A stretch of 64,000 nt of DNA, taken from assembly GCF_001668575.1 (NCBI RefSeq), contig NZ_LZMD01000017.1, positions 1 through 64,000 on the forward strand, in the 5' to 3' direction. Source of the DNA: Mycobacterium sp. 1164985.4. Its GTDB lineage: Bacteria > Actinomycetota > Actinomycetes > Mycobacteriales > Mycobacteriaceae. Under the pieces are notes generated by a model, which made no database searches, was not told the origin of the DNA, and saw only the letters and a list, made by a program, of their open reading frames with translations. Below, piece after piece: positions 8,361 through 16,084 of this stretch. Within the stretch, counting starts at the first letter, position 1. Each line of letters begins with the position of its first letter. Both the position numbers and the translations under genes were made by a program.

Positions 8361-8447
8361 TCAACCGTCGAGCTCGAACACGTCGGGCGCGATACCCACA
8401 CAGACGGCGTTGGACTCGCACAGTTCGCGATCCACTTCGACGCGCAT
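8361..8447 (-). pseudogene. Truncated 3Fe-4S ferredoxin reading frame (28 residues)
   Basis: The minus strand encodes a 28-residue peptide starting MRVEVDRELCESNAVCVGIA and ending PDVFELDG before TGA. This is an almost perfect N-terminal half of the actinobacterial P450-associated ferredoxins (normally ~63 residues, M-R-V-x-V-D-x-x-x-C-x-x-N-A-V-C). Two cluster Cys are present. The second half, with the last Cys of the C-P-x-x-A-I motif, is missing. A strong GAGGAGGG ribosome-binding site lies five bases upstream. The next ATG in the same frame starts the acyl-CoA dehydrogenase. It looks like a remnant whose 3' half was deleted, or a short leader frame retained for coupling. Confidence 0.75.
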
Positions 8448-8484
8448 CCAGTCCCTCCTCGTTCGGATACCATCTTGGATGATA

Positions 8485-8507
8485 GAACGAATAATGTTTA
8501 ACTGTTC
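8485..8507. promoter_or_regulatory. Operator-like inverted repeat, site B (GAACG-N13-TGTTC)
   Basis: The site lies between the divergent ferredoxin/ACAD unit and the SDR at 8526. The plus strand has TGTTTAACTGTTCA (8495-8508), 11 of 14 bases identical to the element at 13444-13457. The minus strand carries the related GTTCTATCATCC. One mismatch in the left half. Confidence 0.55.
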
Positions 8508-8525
8508 AACCTAGGGAGGCGCGGC

Positions 8526-9326
8526 TTGTCCCGGCTGGAGAATCGAAATGCGCTTGTCACGGGTGGTGCCCAGGGCTTGGGGCGGGCCATCGCCCGCAGG
8601 CTTGCCGCCGAGGGTGCGCGGGTGACGATCGTCGACCTCAACGAGGACAAAGCGAACGAGTGCGTCGGGCTCATTGAATCCGGGGGTGGCACCGCCGCCT
8701 TCGTCCGGACCAACGTGGCCAAGCGCGAGGACATCGCGGCCGCAACCGCCGCGGCCGCCGTCGACGGGAAGCTGGACGTCCTCGTCAATGCCGCCCAGTA
8801 CTTCGCCATGCCCAAGGCACTCGAACTGGTCACCGACAAGGATTGGGAACTGTCGGAAGCGACCGGTCCCAAGGCGACATTCCGGTTCATGCAGACCGCC
8901 TTCGAGGCGCTGAAGGCCTCCGGTAGGGCGTCGGTGATCAACTTCGTGTCGGGATCCGCGCTCGGCGGGATGTCCTACACCGCACCGTATTCGGCTGCCA
9001 AAGGCGCAATTCAGGCCTTGACCAAGGTGGCCGCGAACGAGTGGGCGCGCCATGGCATTCGTGTCAACGCGCTGTGTCCGTTCGCGCTGACCGATGTTCA
9101 GCGCGACATGATAGGCACCGAGTGGGACAACTACACCCGCACCGCGGCGGCATCGCCGATGAAGCGCGGAGCCGATCCGGACTCTGAGATCGCTCCCGCG
9201 GTGGCGTTTCTGGCGAGTGACGACGCGTCTTTCGTCACGGGAACGGTCCTGCACGTCGATGGCGGGATGACCGAGCTGTCCACGGTCGACTACTCGCAGT
9301 CTCCCGGCGTGTTCGGCGCTACCTGA
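8526..9326 (+). CDS. Short-chain dehydrogenase/reductase (SDR)
   Basis: This 266-residue classical SDR has TGGAQGLGR as the nucleotide-binding loop, DLNED after the second strand (the Asp suggests NAD preference), an NAAQ segment, SGSA with the catalytic Ser and YSAAK as the active-site pair. It begins with TTG; the start is supported by AGGGAGG six bases upstream (8513-8519). The 3' end overlaps the convergent P450 gene by eight bases. Probably an alcohol or hydroxyacyl-CoA dehydrogenase of the surrounding pathway; substrate not identifiable. Confidence 0.92.
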   Translation: MSRLENRNALVTGGAQGLGRAIARRLAAEGARVTIVDLNEDKANECVGLIESGGGTAAFVRTNVAKREDIAAATAAAAVDGKLDVLVNAAQYFAMPKALELVTDKDWELSEATGPKATFRFMQTAFEALKASGRASVINFVSGSALGGMSYTAPYSAAKGAIQALTKVAANEWARHGIRVNALCPFALTDVQRDMIGTEWDNYTRTAAASPMKRGADPDSEIAPAVAFLASDDASFVTGTVLHVDGGMTELSTVDYSQSPGVFGAT

Positions 9327-10515
9327 GCGTCATCTCCACGCTCGTATATCCGCGCACCGTCGCCGTCAAGACTCGCTCACGGGCGCCGATGGAGTAATTC
9401 GGGAACTTCTTGGCGACGTACTCGAACACCAGTTGCGCTTCCCGGCGGGCCAGCCACTGACCGAGGCAGATGTGGATGCCCCAGCCGAAATAGACGTCGG
9501 TGCCGCGCGGACGGTCGAGGATGAAACGGTCGGGATCGTCGTAGCGGCGCTCGTCGCGATTAGCGCTGCCGAGCAGGAGTAGCACCCAGTCGCCGGCTTG
9601 CATGGTCACGCCGTGCTTCTCCACAGGCCGGGTGAGGGTGCGCGCGACCCAATGGCTCGGTGTGTCGTATCGGAGTGCCTCGTTGACCGCTGTCGGAATA
9701 AGGCTGTGGTCGTTAACGATTCGCCGCCACGGCTCCGGATGCTCGTGCAGGGCCACCAGACCGTTGGAGATCAGCTTCTGCGTGGTCTCCGACCCCGCCG
9801 CCGACAGCAGGTTGGCGAACATCAGGACCTCATGCGGCGTCAGCGAACGCTCACCGCCGCTCTCCGGATCGTCGAACGTCGCGCTGAGCACGATGCTGAT
9901 CAGATCGTCGCCGGGGCGTTCACGCCGCTGCTCGATGAGATCGCCGATGTAGGCGCTGATCTTGCGGTTGGCCTCGATCGCACTGGCCGGCATGGCGACC
10001 TCGCCCTCGTGGCGGGTCAAGAACGCCTCCCACCACACGCGAAGCTGCTCGCGGTCGGACTGCGGGACCCCGAGCAGGTCGCCGATGACGTCGGTGGGGA
10101 CCGAGAACGCAAACGCCTCCATCGCGTCGACCGTGGTGCCCGGCCGCAACCGGCCGAGGTGGTGGTCGACGACCGCTCGTAAAGCGTCCTCCATGGCGGC
10201 GACGGCCTTGGGCGTGAAGAACCCCTTCAGGACACCGCGGATCCGGTCGTGGCGCGGTGGATCCATCGAGATGACCGAGTACTTGCGCCCATCGTCGTCG
10301 GGGTTCTCGGGCGCGGGCCCGAGTTTCGACGAGTACGTCGGCCAGTCGCGAAGGGCATCGGCGACATCCTCGAAGCGGGACAGCACCCACCACCGGTTTT
10401 CGGGATCGCGATAGACCGGAGCCTCGTCGCGCAGCCGACGGTACACCGGATACGGATCGTCGAAGATCGCCTTGGAGAACGGTGAATAGACCAACTCGTT
10501 TGTCGCAGGCACCAT
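9319..10515 (-). CDS. Cytochrome P450
   Basis: This is a full-length 398-residue P450. It has the I-helix AGSETT, the K-helix ExxR in NEALRYDTP, and the haem loop FGWGIHICLGQWLARREAQ with the axial Cys. It lacks any membrane anchor and would need ferredoxin and reductase partners, neither of which is intact in this window. It is the last gene of a minus-strand unit CoA-transferase / CoA-transferase / VOC / P450, and its ATG lies three bases after the VOC stop. Likely a hydroxylase acting on the pathway substrate or a CoA ester. Confidence 0.96.
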   Translation of the reverse strand: MVPATNELVYSPFSKAIFDDPYPVYRRLRDEAPVYRDPENRWWVLSRFEDVADALRDWPTYSSKLGPAPENPDDDGRKYSVISMDPPRHDRIRGVLKGFFTPKAVAAMEDALRAVVDHHLGRLRPGTTVDAMEAFAFSVPTDVIGDLLGVPQSDREQLRVWWEAFLTRHEGEVAMPASAIEANRKISAYIGDLIEQRRERPGDDLISIVLSATFDDPESGGERSLTPHEVLMFANLLSAAGSETTQKLISNGLVALHEHPEPWRRIVNDHSLIPTAVNEALRYDTPSHWVARTLTRPVEKHGVTMQAGDWVLLLLGSANRDERRYDDPDRFILDRPRGTDVYFGWGIHICLGQWLARREAQLVFEYVAKKFPNYSIGARERVLTATVRGYTSVEMTLR

Positions 10516-10518
10516 GAT

Positions 10519-10974
10519 TCAATCACCTGTCTGCCGTGGAGTGCGTTCGATGAGCTCGAGCAGATTGCCGTCGGGGTCGGTGGCCATCACGCCGAGGTTG
10601 CCGCCGCCGAAGTTCACCGAGCGTTCCGGGATTACGCGACCCCCGTGCGCGACGATCGCGTCGACGATGCCGTCGACGTCGTTCACCCGGAAGGACAAGT
10701 GGGTGAAGCCGAGTCGATTCATCGGCCGGCATTCCGGTTCGCCGACGGTTCCGGGTTCGGCGTACCCGAGCAGCTCGACACGGAATCCGTCGCGCTGCAG
10801 GTAGACCAGATCCACTACCAGTCCAGGAACATCGAGCAGCTGCGCACTGGCATCGTCATCGACCCTCATGCTTCCGACCTCGGTGAAACCAAGTGCAGCG
10901 CAGTAAAACTCCCTTGAGCGTCGGATGTCTCGTACGCAGAGGCCGATATGGGTGAGGCGGTGCCCGTCGCTCAT
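10519..10974 (-). CDS. VOC (glyoxalase/dioxygenase superfamily) protein
   Basis: This 151-residue protein has two beta-alpha-beta-beta-beta modules. The first begins HRLTHIGLCVRDIRRSREFY and the second RLGFTHLSFRVNDVD, ending DPDGNLLELIE. His in the first strand, His in the second module and the C-terminal Glu are the usual metal ligands, and all three are present. Single-domain-pair VOC proteins act as glyoxalases, epimerases such as methylmalonyl-CoA epimerase, or metal-dependent isomerases. Its ATG overlaps the end of the upstream CoA-transferase gene by four bases, so it is translationally coupled. Specific reaction unknown. Confidence 0.88.
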   Translation of the reverse strand: MSDGHRLTHIGLCVRDIRRSREFYCAALGFTEVGSMRVDDDASAQLLDVPGLVVDLVYLQRDGFRVELLGYAEPGTVGEPECRPMNRLGFTHLSFRVNDVDGIVDAIVAHGGRVIPERSVNFGGGNLGVMATDPDGNLLELIERTPRQTGD

Positions 10975-12140
10975 GGCCGCCGTTCGAGCAGGTCGTCGAG
11001 GAGATCGTTGTGTTCACCCAACAGCGGTGGTCGGGCCGCGGCAACCGTCGGCGTCTCACTGAACAGATACGGCGTGCCCGGGTAGGTGACCGTCCTGCCC
11101 AATTCGGGATGCTCCAAGCGCCGGTGGAATCCCCGCGCGACGGTGTGCTCGTCCTCGAACGCCTCGTCGGGCGGTAGGACAGCGCCGCAGGCAAAGCCGC
11201 GACGCTGACTGCTCACGAAGAACTCCTTGGCGGGTAGCCGCGTGGCGATGAGCCGAATGGCGTCGCGGGCTGCGCTGAGTATCGCCGTCGTCTCGTCATC
11301 GGCACCGATCAGTGCGAGATCCACCGGCTTGTCCCGTGCCGCTGCCATCTCGAGGAACACCGCTTCCGGCAATTCCTCGGTGAGGTTGAGTTCGTCAAGC
11401 CAGGCGAGCAGCCGCGCATAGTCCTCCTGCTTGCGAGGAAGCACGCCGGTGGTCGCGTAATGACCGTCGGCGCAACGGACCTGCACCGGAGAGCTGGGCG
11501 TCGGATAGGCGTGCCGACCGGTCTGCCGCCGGCAGACGTCCTGGTTCACCAGCCAGTGGTATGTCGTCTGCTCGCATGTGACATTGCAGGCGGCGGTGAC
11601 ATTGACGTCGACCAGTTGACCCTGCCCGGTGTGGTCGCGGTGCGCGAGCGCGACGAGTGCCCCCATCGCACAGTACATTCCGGCGATATTGGCGGACTGA
11701 TCGCCTGCACCTCTGATCGGCGGGACGGTGCGGTCGTCGTATCCGCAGTTCCAGATCGGACCTCCGCCTGCGAGCATCGTCAGGTCGGTCACCTGTTGTC
11801 CGGCGCGCGCACTGCCCAGACCGAATGCGCTGACCGAAATCCATATCAGCCGGGCGTCACGGGTACGGCACACGTCGTAACTGACACCCTCACACTGGTC
11901 ACCGCCTGCGATCACGATGTCGGCGGTGGCGATGAGCGACTCGAGAGACCGCCGACCTGAATCGGATACCAGATCGATTGTCACCGAACGCTTCCCGACG
12001 TTGCCTGACCACCAACGCAGGCTTCGGTCGACACCCGGTTCGTCATCGACAAAGGGGGGACGGCGACGGTGCGTCGACCCGTTGGGTGGCTCGACGACGA
12101 TTACGTCGGCGCCGAGCTCGGCCAGGACCCGCCCACCCAC
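10971..12140 (-). CDS. Family III (CaiB/BaiF) CoA-transferase; true start probably upstream of the GTG
   Basis: From the GTG at 12140 the product is 389 residues, but it then lacks the first beta-strand of the family. In-frame codons upstream encode LDDLRVVELTDQFTPV, which restores the conserved L-x-x-L-R-V-V-E-L start, yet no ATG, GTG or TTG exists there; a CTG at 12185 is the best candidate. The catalytic Asp is in GAGDQSANIAG. These enzymes move CoA between carboxylic acids through Asp-anhydride chemistry. The gene follows a homologue that ends at 12191 and overlaps the VOC gene. Confidence 0.88.
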   Translation of the reverse strand: MGGRVLAELGADVIVVEPPNGSTHRRRPPFVDDEPGVDRSLRWWSGNVGKRSVTIDLVSDSGRRSLESLIATADIVIAGGDQCEGVSYDVCRTRDARLIWISVSAFGLGSARAGQQVTDLTMLAGGGPIWNCGYDDRTVPPIRGAGDQSANIAGMYCAMGALVALAHRDHTGQGQLVDVNVTAACNVTCEQTTYHWLVNQDVCRRQTGRHAYPTPSSPVQVRCADGHYATTGVLPRKQEDYARLLAWLDELNLTEELPEAVFLEMAAARDKPVDLALIGADDETTAILSAARDAIRLIATRLPAKEFFVSSQRRGFACGAVLPPDEAFEDEHTVARGFHRRLEHPELGRTVTYPGTPYLFSETPTVAAARPPLLGEHNDLLDDLLERRP

Positions 12141-12190
12141 GGGGGTGAACTGGTCGGTGAGTTCGACGACGCGCAGGTCGTCCAGCGCGC

Positions 12191-13414
12191 TCAGATCACA
12201 CCTCGCTGTGCCCAGTCGGAGAGTTCGGCGTCGGAGTGGCCGAGCAGACCCGAAAGCACCTCGCGATTGTGTTGTCCCAGTCGCGGTGCCGCCGAGGTGA
12301 TCTGCCAGGGCGTCGCCGACAACCGCATCGGGATTCCTTCGACGCGAACGTCACCGATGTCCGGGTGGGGCACCACGGGGAAGAGCTTCATCTGCGCGAG
12401 ATCGCGATCGTCATCGATCCGTTCCCGCGGGCTCTTCACCACGCTGGCCGGAACTCCGACCGCAATGAGGTCGTCGGCGAGCATCACCGCATCCCGGTTT
12501 GCCGTCGCAGAACCGATCAATCGGTCCAGTTCGTCAGCGGCTTGCAGACGCCGATCGAGCGTGGCGAAACGGTCCGTCGCCAACTCCGGCTCGTCGATAA
12601 CCTTCGCGAGTAACCCGAGTTCGCGATCGTCTCGGCATGCGATCGCGATCCAGCGGTCCTCGCCCAGACAGGGGTAGATGCCGTGTGGCGCCATCTCGTC
12701 GAAGTCGGCCCTGTTGCCGCCGGGCGCCGTCGAACGGCGATTGACGGTCCAGTCGAGGACCTCGGTGGGCAGCATCGCGATGCCCGCGGGCACCGTCGCC
12801 AGATCGACATGCTGGCCTTCGCCCGTCCGCTCGCGGTGATGCAGCGCCGCCAGGATCGCTGTCGTCATGTAGAACGCCGAGACGTGGTCCATATAGGAGA
12901 ATCCCCAACCGGCCGGTTCGGTGTCCGGCAGCCCCGCGGTGAACGTCAAGCCGCTGACCGCCTGAACGATCGGTCCCCAGGTCTTGAAGTCGCGATAGGG
13001 TCCGGTGTGACCGAACCCGCAGTTGGAGACATAGATGATGTCCGGCCTGAGCTGTCGCAGTTCGCCATAGCCGAAGCCGAGTTTCGCCATGACACCGGCG
13101 GCGAAGTTCTCGCAGACGACGTCACTGATGGCGATCAGTTCGCGCAGCAGGCCTTTGCCTTCGTCGGTGCGGATGTTGATCGTCACCCCCGACTTACCCA
13201 CGTTGTGGTTGTTGAACCCGGCGCCGAGATTGACGCCGCGGCGTTCGTCGACGTAGGGGCCGACACCGCGCAGCGCATCCCATAGACCCCGGGTCGCGGG
13301 ATCTTCGACCCTGATCACCTCCGCGCCGAACGCAGCGAGGATCTTGGTGGCTCCCGCGCCCGCGAGCTGGCCACTCAGATCACACACGCGAAGGTGGGAC
13401 AACGCTCCCGTCAC
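12191..13414 (-). CDS. Family III (CaiB/BaiF) CoA-transferase
   Basis: This 407-residue transferase begins with HLRVCDLSGQLAGAGATKIL, then FGAEVIRVEDP, and NVGKSGVTINI for CoA binding. The expected catalytic Asp is in SYMDHVSAFY, and GHTGPYRDF matches the conserved glycine loop. It is the first gene of the minus-strand unit that continues with a second transferase, a VOC protein and a P450. Translation probably starts at the GTG at 13414. A TATTGT hexamer lies seven bases upstream of that GTG and there is no Shine-Dalgarno sequence, suggesting a leaderless mRNA. It may activate the growth substrate as a CoA ester. Confidence 0.92.
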   Translation of the reverse strand: MTGALSHLRVCDLSGQLAGAGATKILAAFGAEVIRVEDPATRGLWDALRGVGPYVDERRGVNLGAGFNNHNVGKSGVTINIRTDEGKGLLRELIAISDVVCENFAAGVMAKLGFGYGELRQLRPDIIYVSNCGFGHTGPYRDFKTWGPIVQAVSGLTFTAGLPDTEPAGWGFSYMDHVSAFYMTTAILAALHHRERTGEGQHVDLATVPAGIAMLPTEVLDWTVNRRSTAPGGNRADFDEMAPHGIYPCLGEDRWIAIACRDDRELGLLAKVIDEPELATDRFATLDRRLQAADELDRLIGSATANRDAVMLADDLIAVGVPASVVKSPRERIDDDRDLAQMKLFPVVPHPDIGDVRVEGIPMRLSATPWQITSAAPRLGQHNREVLSGLLGHSDAELSDWAQRGVI

Positions 13415-13433
13415 GCAATGGACAATAGCAGCT

Positions 13434-13456
13434 AGACAGAAAGTGTTCTATTGTTC
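13434..13456. promoter_or_regulatory. Operator-like inverted repeat, site D (AGACA-N13-TGTTC)
   Basis: This site sits between two divergent CoA-transferase genes. The 15-mer GTGTTCTATTGTTCA (13443-13457) is repeated exactly at 18263-18277. A second, weaker copy offset by eight bases (TAGCA-N13-TGTTC, 13426-13448) overlaps it, as also happens at 18246-18276. TATTGT on the plus strand and TATTGTCC on the minus strand (complement of 13420-13427) can serve as -10 elements for the two genes. Confidence 0.65.
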
Positions 13457-13493
13457 AGTGCCATGGCCTCGGCCACAATCTCGGAGGGTTTAG

Positions 13494-14726
13494 ATGACAT
13501 CAGGTGCCCCAGCGCCGATGAAGGGCGTGCGCGTGCTCGAAGTCGCGCAGTGGACGTTTGTTCCCGCAGCCGGCGCCGTGCTGGCCGACTGGGGAGCCGA
13601 CGTCATCAAGATCGAGCACCCGCGTACCGGCGATTCCCAACGCGGGCTGCGCAACCTCGGCCACATCACCATCGAGGGCGACCGAAATCCGGTGATGGAA
13701 CACGCCAACCGCGGTAAGCGGTCGGTGGCCATCGACATGTCCACCCCCGATGGCCATGAACTGCTGATGGAGATCGCGCGCACCAGCGACGTGTTCCTCA
13801 CCAACTTTCTACCCGACGCGCGCAAGAAATTGAAGATCGATGTCGAGGACGTGCGCGCGGTCAATCCGGACATCATCTATGCGCGTGGCAGCGCCTACGG
13901 TCCGCTCGGCACCGAATCCGACATCGGCGGTTACGACATGACCGCGTTCTGGAGCCGCGCCGCGGGCGCGATGGGATCGACACCCAGCGATCTCGAAGGC
14001 GTTGTACCGCAGCCCGGTCCGGCGTACGGCGACTCGATCGGAGGCATGACCATCGCCGGCGGCATCTCCGCCGCGTTGTTCGAGCGCGAGCGGACCGGAC
14101 ATGCCAGGGTCGTCGACATCTCGCTGCTCGGTGTGGGCGTATGGGCGTCGGGAGTCGCGATCAACGCCGCGCTGGTGAGCGGCCAACCATGGGTGTCCAA
14201 CACCGCGGGTGCGAACGTCGCGCCCAACAATCCCCTGGTTGGTTTCTATCGCACCGGCGACGGCCGCTTCCTCGGCTTGTCGATGCTGCAGGGCATCCGC
14301 TTCTTCGGTGAGTTCTGCCGACGCATCGGGGTCGGCGAACTCGCCCAGGACGAACGGTTCGCCAGCCACGAGTCCCTCGCCCGGAATGCCGCCCTGGCCG
14401 CCGAGGTCATCCGAGAGGCCATCGCGGCGCGACCACTCGAGCATTGGCGGAAGGTGCTCGACGGCTTCGACGGTCAATGGTCGGTGGTGCAGAACACCGT
14501 CGAGGTCGCCGCCGATCCCCAAGTTCGTGCCAACGGCGCCATCGCCGCCGTCGAAACGGACAGCGGGAGCTTCGAACTCGTCGCGAGTCCGGTGTTGTTC
14601 GACAAGACCCCGCTGCAGCTGAGTCCGATGCCTGAATTCGCCGCCGACACCGAGGAACTGATACTCGAGCTCGGGGGCGACTGGGACCGCATCGCGGCGC
14701 TCAAGGAGAGCGGCGCCATCGCCTGA
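13494..14726 (+). CDS. Family III (CaiB/BaiF) CoA-transferase
   Basis: This 410-residue protein starts at an ATG with GGAGGG at 13483-13488. Conserved elements are GVRVLEVAQWTFVPAAGAVLADWGADVIKIEHP at the N-terminus (described by its key residues L-A-D-x-G-A-D-V-I-K-I-E), NRGKRSVAID, and the catalytic Asp in AYGDSIGGM. It is transcribed alone from the divergent region shared with the transferase at 12191 and ends three bases from the convergent thiolase-like gene. Likely role: exchange of CoA onto a pathway acid or recycling of CoA from a product. The paralogues here may act on successive intermediates. Confidence 0.92.
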   Translation: MTSGAPAPMKGVRVLEVAQWTFVPAAGAVLADWGADVIKIEHPRTGDSQRGLRNLGHITIEGDRNPVMEHANRGKRSVAIDMSTPDGHELLMEIARTSDVFLTNFLPDARKKLKIDVEDVRAVNPDIIYARGSAYGPLGTESDIGGYDMTAFWSRAAGAMGSTPSDLEGVVPQPGPAYGDSIGGMTIAGGISAALFERERTGHARVVDISLLGVGVWASGVAINAALVSGQPWVSNTAGANVAPNNPLVGFYRTGDGRFLGLSMLQGIRFFGEFCRRIGVGELAQDERFASHESLARNAALAAEVIREAIAARPLEHWRKVLDGFDGQWSVVQNTVEVAADPQVRANGAIAAVETDSGSFELVASPVLFDKTPLQLSPMPEFAADTEELILELGGDWDRIAALKESGAIA

Positions 14727-14729
14727 CGG

Positions 14730-15848
14730 TCATGCGCGGAGCAGACCCACGACGCAGGACCCCCCGCCGCCCACCGCTTGAGCGAGGCCCGTCCGCGGGT
14801 CCGCGACTTGGCGCGAACCCGCCTCTCCGCGAAGCTGGCTGACGACCTCCGCGGTCTGTGCCAGACCGGTTGCGCCGATCGGATGGCCACGCGCAATGCA
14901 CCCGCCGTCGGTGCTGGTCGGCAGCACGCCGTCCGACGCCAGACCGTCGGACTCAATGAGTTTGATCACGCCGGCGGAGTCGGCCAGACCCAGCGCGACC
15001 AACGCCGTGATCTCCTCGCTGGCGCACATGTCGTGCAACGACACCACCCCGACGTCCCGCTGGTCCACACCCGCGTTGGCGTATGCGCGCTTGGCGGTCA
15101 GCGTGATCTGGGATGGGGGGCCCACGACGGGTCCCGTCACTGGCCAATGTGGATCGTCAGGCCAGCTGGTTTGTTCGATCGACAGCACTGACACCGACCG
15201 CTTGGCCGGGTCGGCGGACACCACGACGGCGGCCCCGCCGTCGACCGACGCGTGGCACATCATCTTCGTCAGGGGTTCAGCGACCATCCTCGCACCGAGG
15301 ACGTCGTCCACCGTCACCGGCTCCGGATTGCGCCGCGCTGCAAGGGGGTTGAGCCGAGCCTGGTTGTACGACTTGGCGGCAACGGCGGCGATGACCTCCG
15401 GTCCACAGCCCGTCTCGTGCAGGAAGCGCGCCGCCTCGATCGCGTAGTGCAGCTGAGGTGGGAATCGGTCCCAGAAGCCGACCGCCGCCGGAACCACACC
15501 ACCCGGTTCCAGGGCGGTCGTCTTCTCGTAACCGATCGCCAGCGCGGTTCGGCAGCGACCGGATGCGACCGCCCACACCGCATGCCGCAGTGCGACCATT
15601 CCGCCTGCGGACGCACTCTCCAGCGCGGTCACCGGAATTCCGGTGCGGCCCAGCCGGTGTGCAACCGCCAACCCCATCTGTGGGCCCGCGAGAGCGGAGG
15701 AGGTGAACACCTCGCCGACCGCGTCGTATTCGATGCCCGCATCCGTGAGCGCCTTCTCGGCGGCCGCCACACCCAGGTCGGCCAGCGGGGTCTGGCTGTG
15801 CTTGCCGAACTCGGTGACACCGATCCCGGTGATATGGACCCCCGTCAT
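14730..15848 (-). CDS. Thiolase-superfamily (SCP-x/Ltp2-like) protein, probable aldolase partner
   Basis: This 372-residue thiolase-fold protein has ITGIGVTEFGKH at the start and GHPIGATGLAQ near the C-terminus. At the usual nucleophile position the sequence is ESASAGGM, so the catalytic Cys is Ser. Non-thiolytic members such as steroid aldolase Ltp2 lack this Cys and work in complex with a DUF35 protein. The gene directly downstream of an OB-fold gene, overlapping as ATGA, fits that model. The open frame extends far upstream; I chose the ATG at 15848 because it overlaps the preceding stop and begins the conserved domain. Retro-aldol cleavage of a CoA ester is inference. Confidence 0.85.
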   Translation of the reverse strand: MTGVHITGIGVTEFGKHSQTPLADLGVAAAEKALTDAGIEYDAVGEVFTSSALAGPQMGLAVAHRLGRTGIPVTALESASAGGMVALRHAVWAVASGRCRTALAIGYEKTTALEPGGVVPAAVGFWDRFPPQLHYAIEAARFLHETGCGPEVIAAVAAKSYNQARLNPLAARRNPEPVTVDDVLGARMVAEPLTKMMCHASVDGGAAVVVSADPAKRSVSVLSIEQTSWPDDPHWPVTGPVVGPPSQITLTAKRAYANAGVDQRDVGVVSLHDMCASEEITALVALGLADSAGVIKLIESDGLASDGVLPTSTDGGCIARGHPIGATGLAQTAEVVSQLRGEAGSRQVADPRTGLAQAVGGGGSCVVGLLRA

Positions 15849-16084
15849 GACGGATCCGCGACGAACATCTCGACGGTGTCGTCGCCCAATGTCGCCTGCA
15901 CGAGGTGGCCGACGGTGCCGGGTGCGGGCCTGGCGCCGTCGACGAGAACCTGGAAGCGTCCGGTGTCGGTGTCGACCCACGCGACGCTGTAGCCGTCCTG
16001 TCCGAATTCGGGGTAGGGCGACTTCGACGGCACGAACGTCGATGACCACACCGTCGCTGAGGTTGCAGATCGTGACGTTGTCAC
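15845..16084 (-). CDS. Short DUF35-like OB-fold protein without zinc ribbon
   Basis: This 79-residue protein begins with a GTG overlapping the preceding stop (GTGA) and ends overlapping the thiolase-like gene (ATGA). The pattern YSVAWVDTDTG, then GTVGHLVQATLGDDTVEMF, matches the C-terminal OB-fold of DUF35 proteins. The N-terminal Cys4 rubredoxin-like zinc ribbon is absent, as the protein contains no Cys. DUF35 subunits bind thiolase-like proteins in aldolase complexes and shape the CoA-ester site. The close coupling and position strongly suggest a complex with the product of 14730-15848. Confidence 0.75.
   Translation of the reverse strand: MTTSRSATSATVWSSTFVPSKSPYPEFGQDGYSVAWVDTDTGRFQVLVDGARPAPGTVGHLVQATLGDDTVEMFVADPS

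Noticed and set aside
13463..13717. Short plus-strand frame starting at ATG 13463 just after site D
   Set aside because: It overlaps the CoA-transferase in another frame and has Arg-rich shadow composition. The ATG at 13494 has a strong ribosome-binding site and the family N-terminus.
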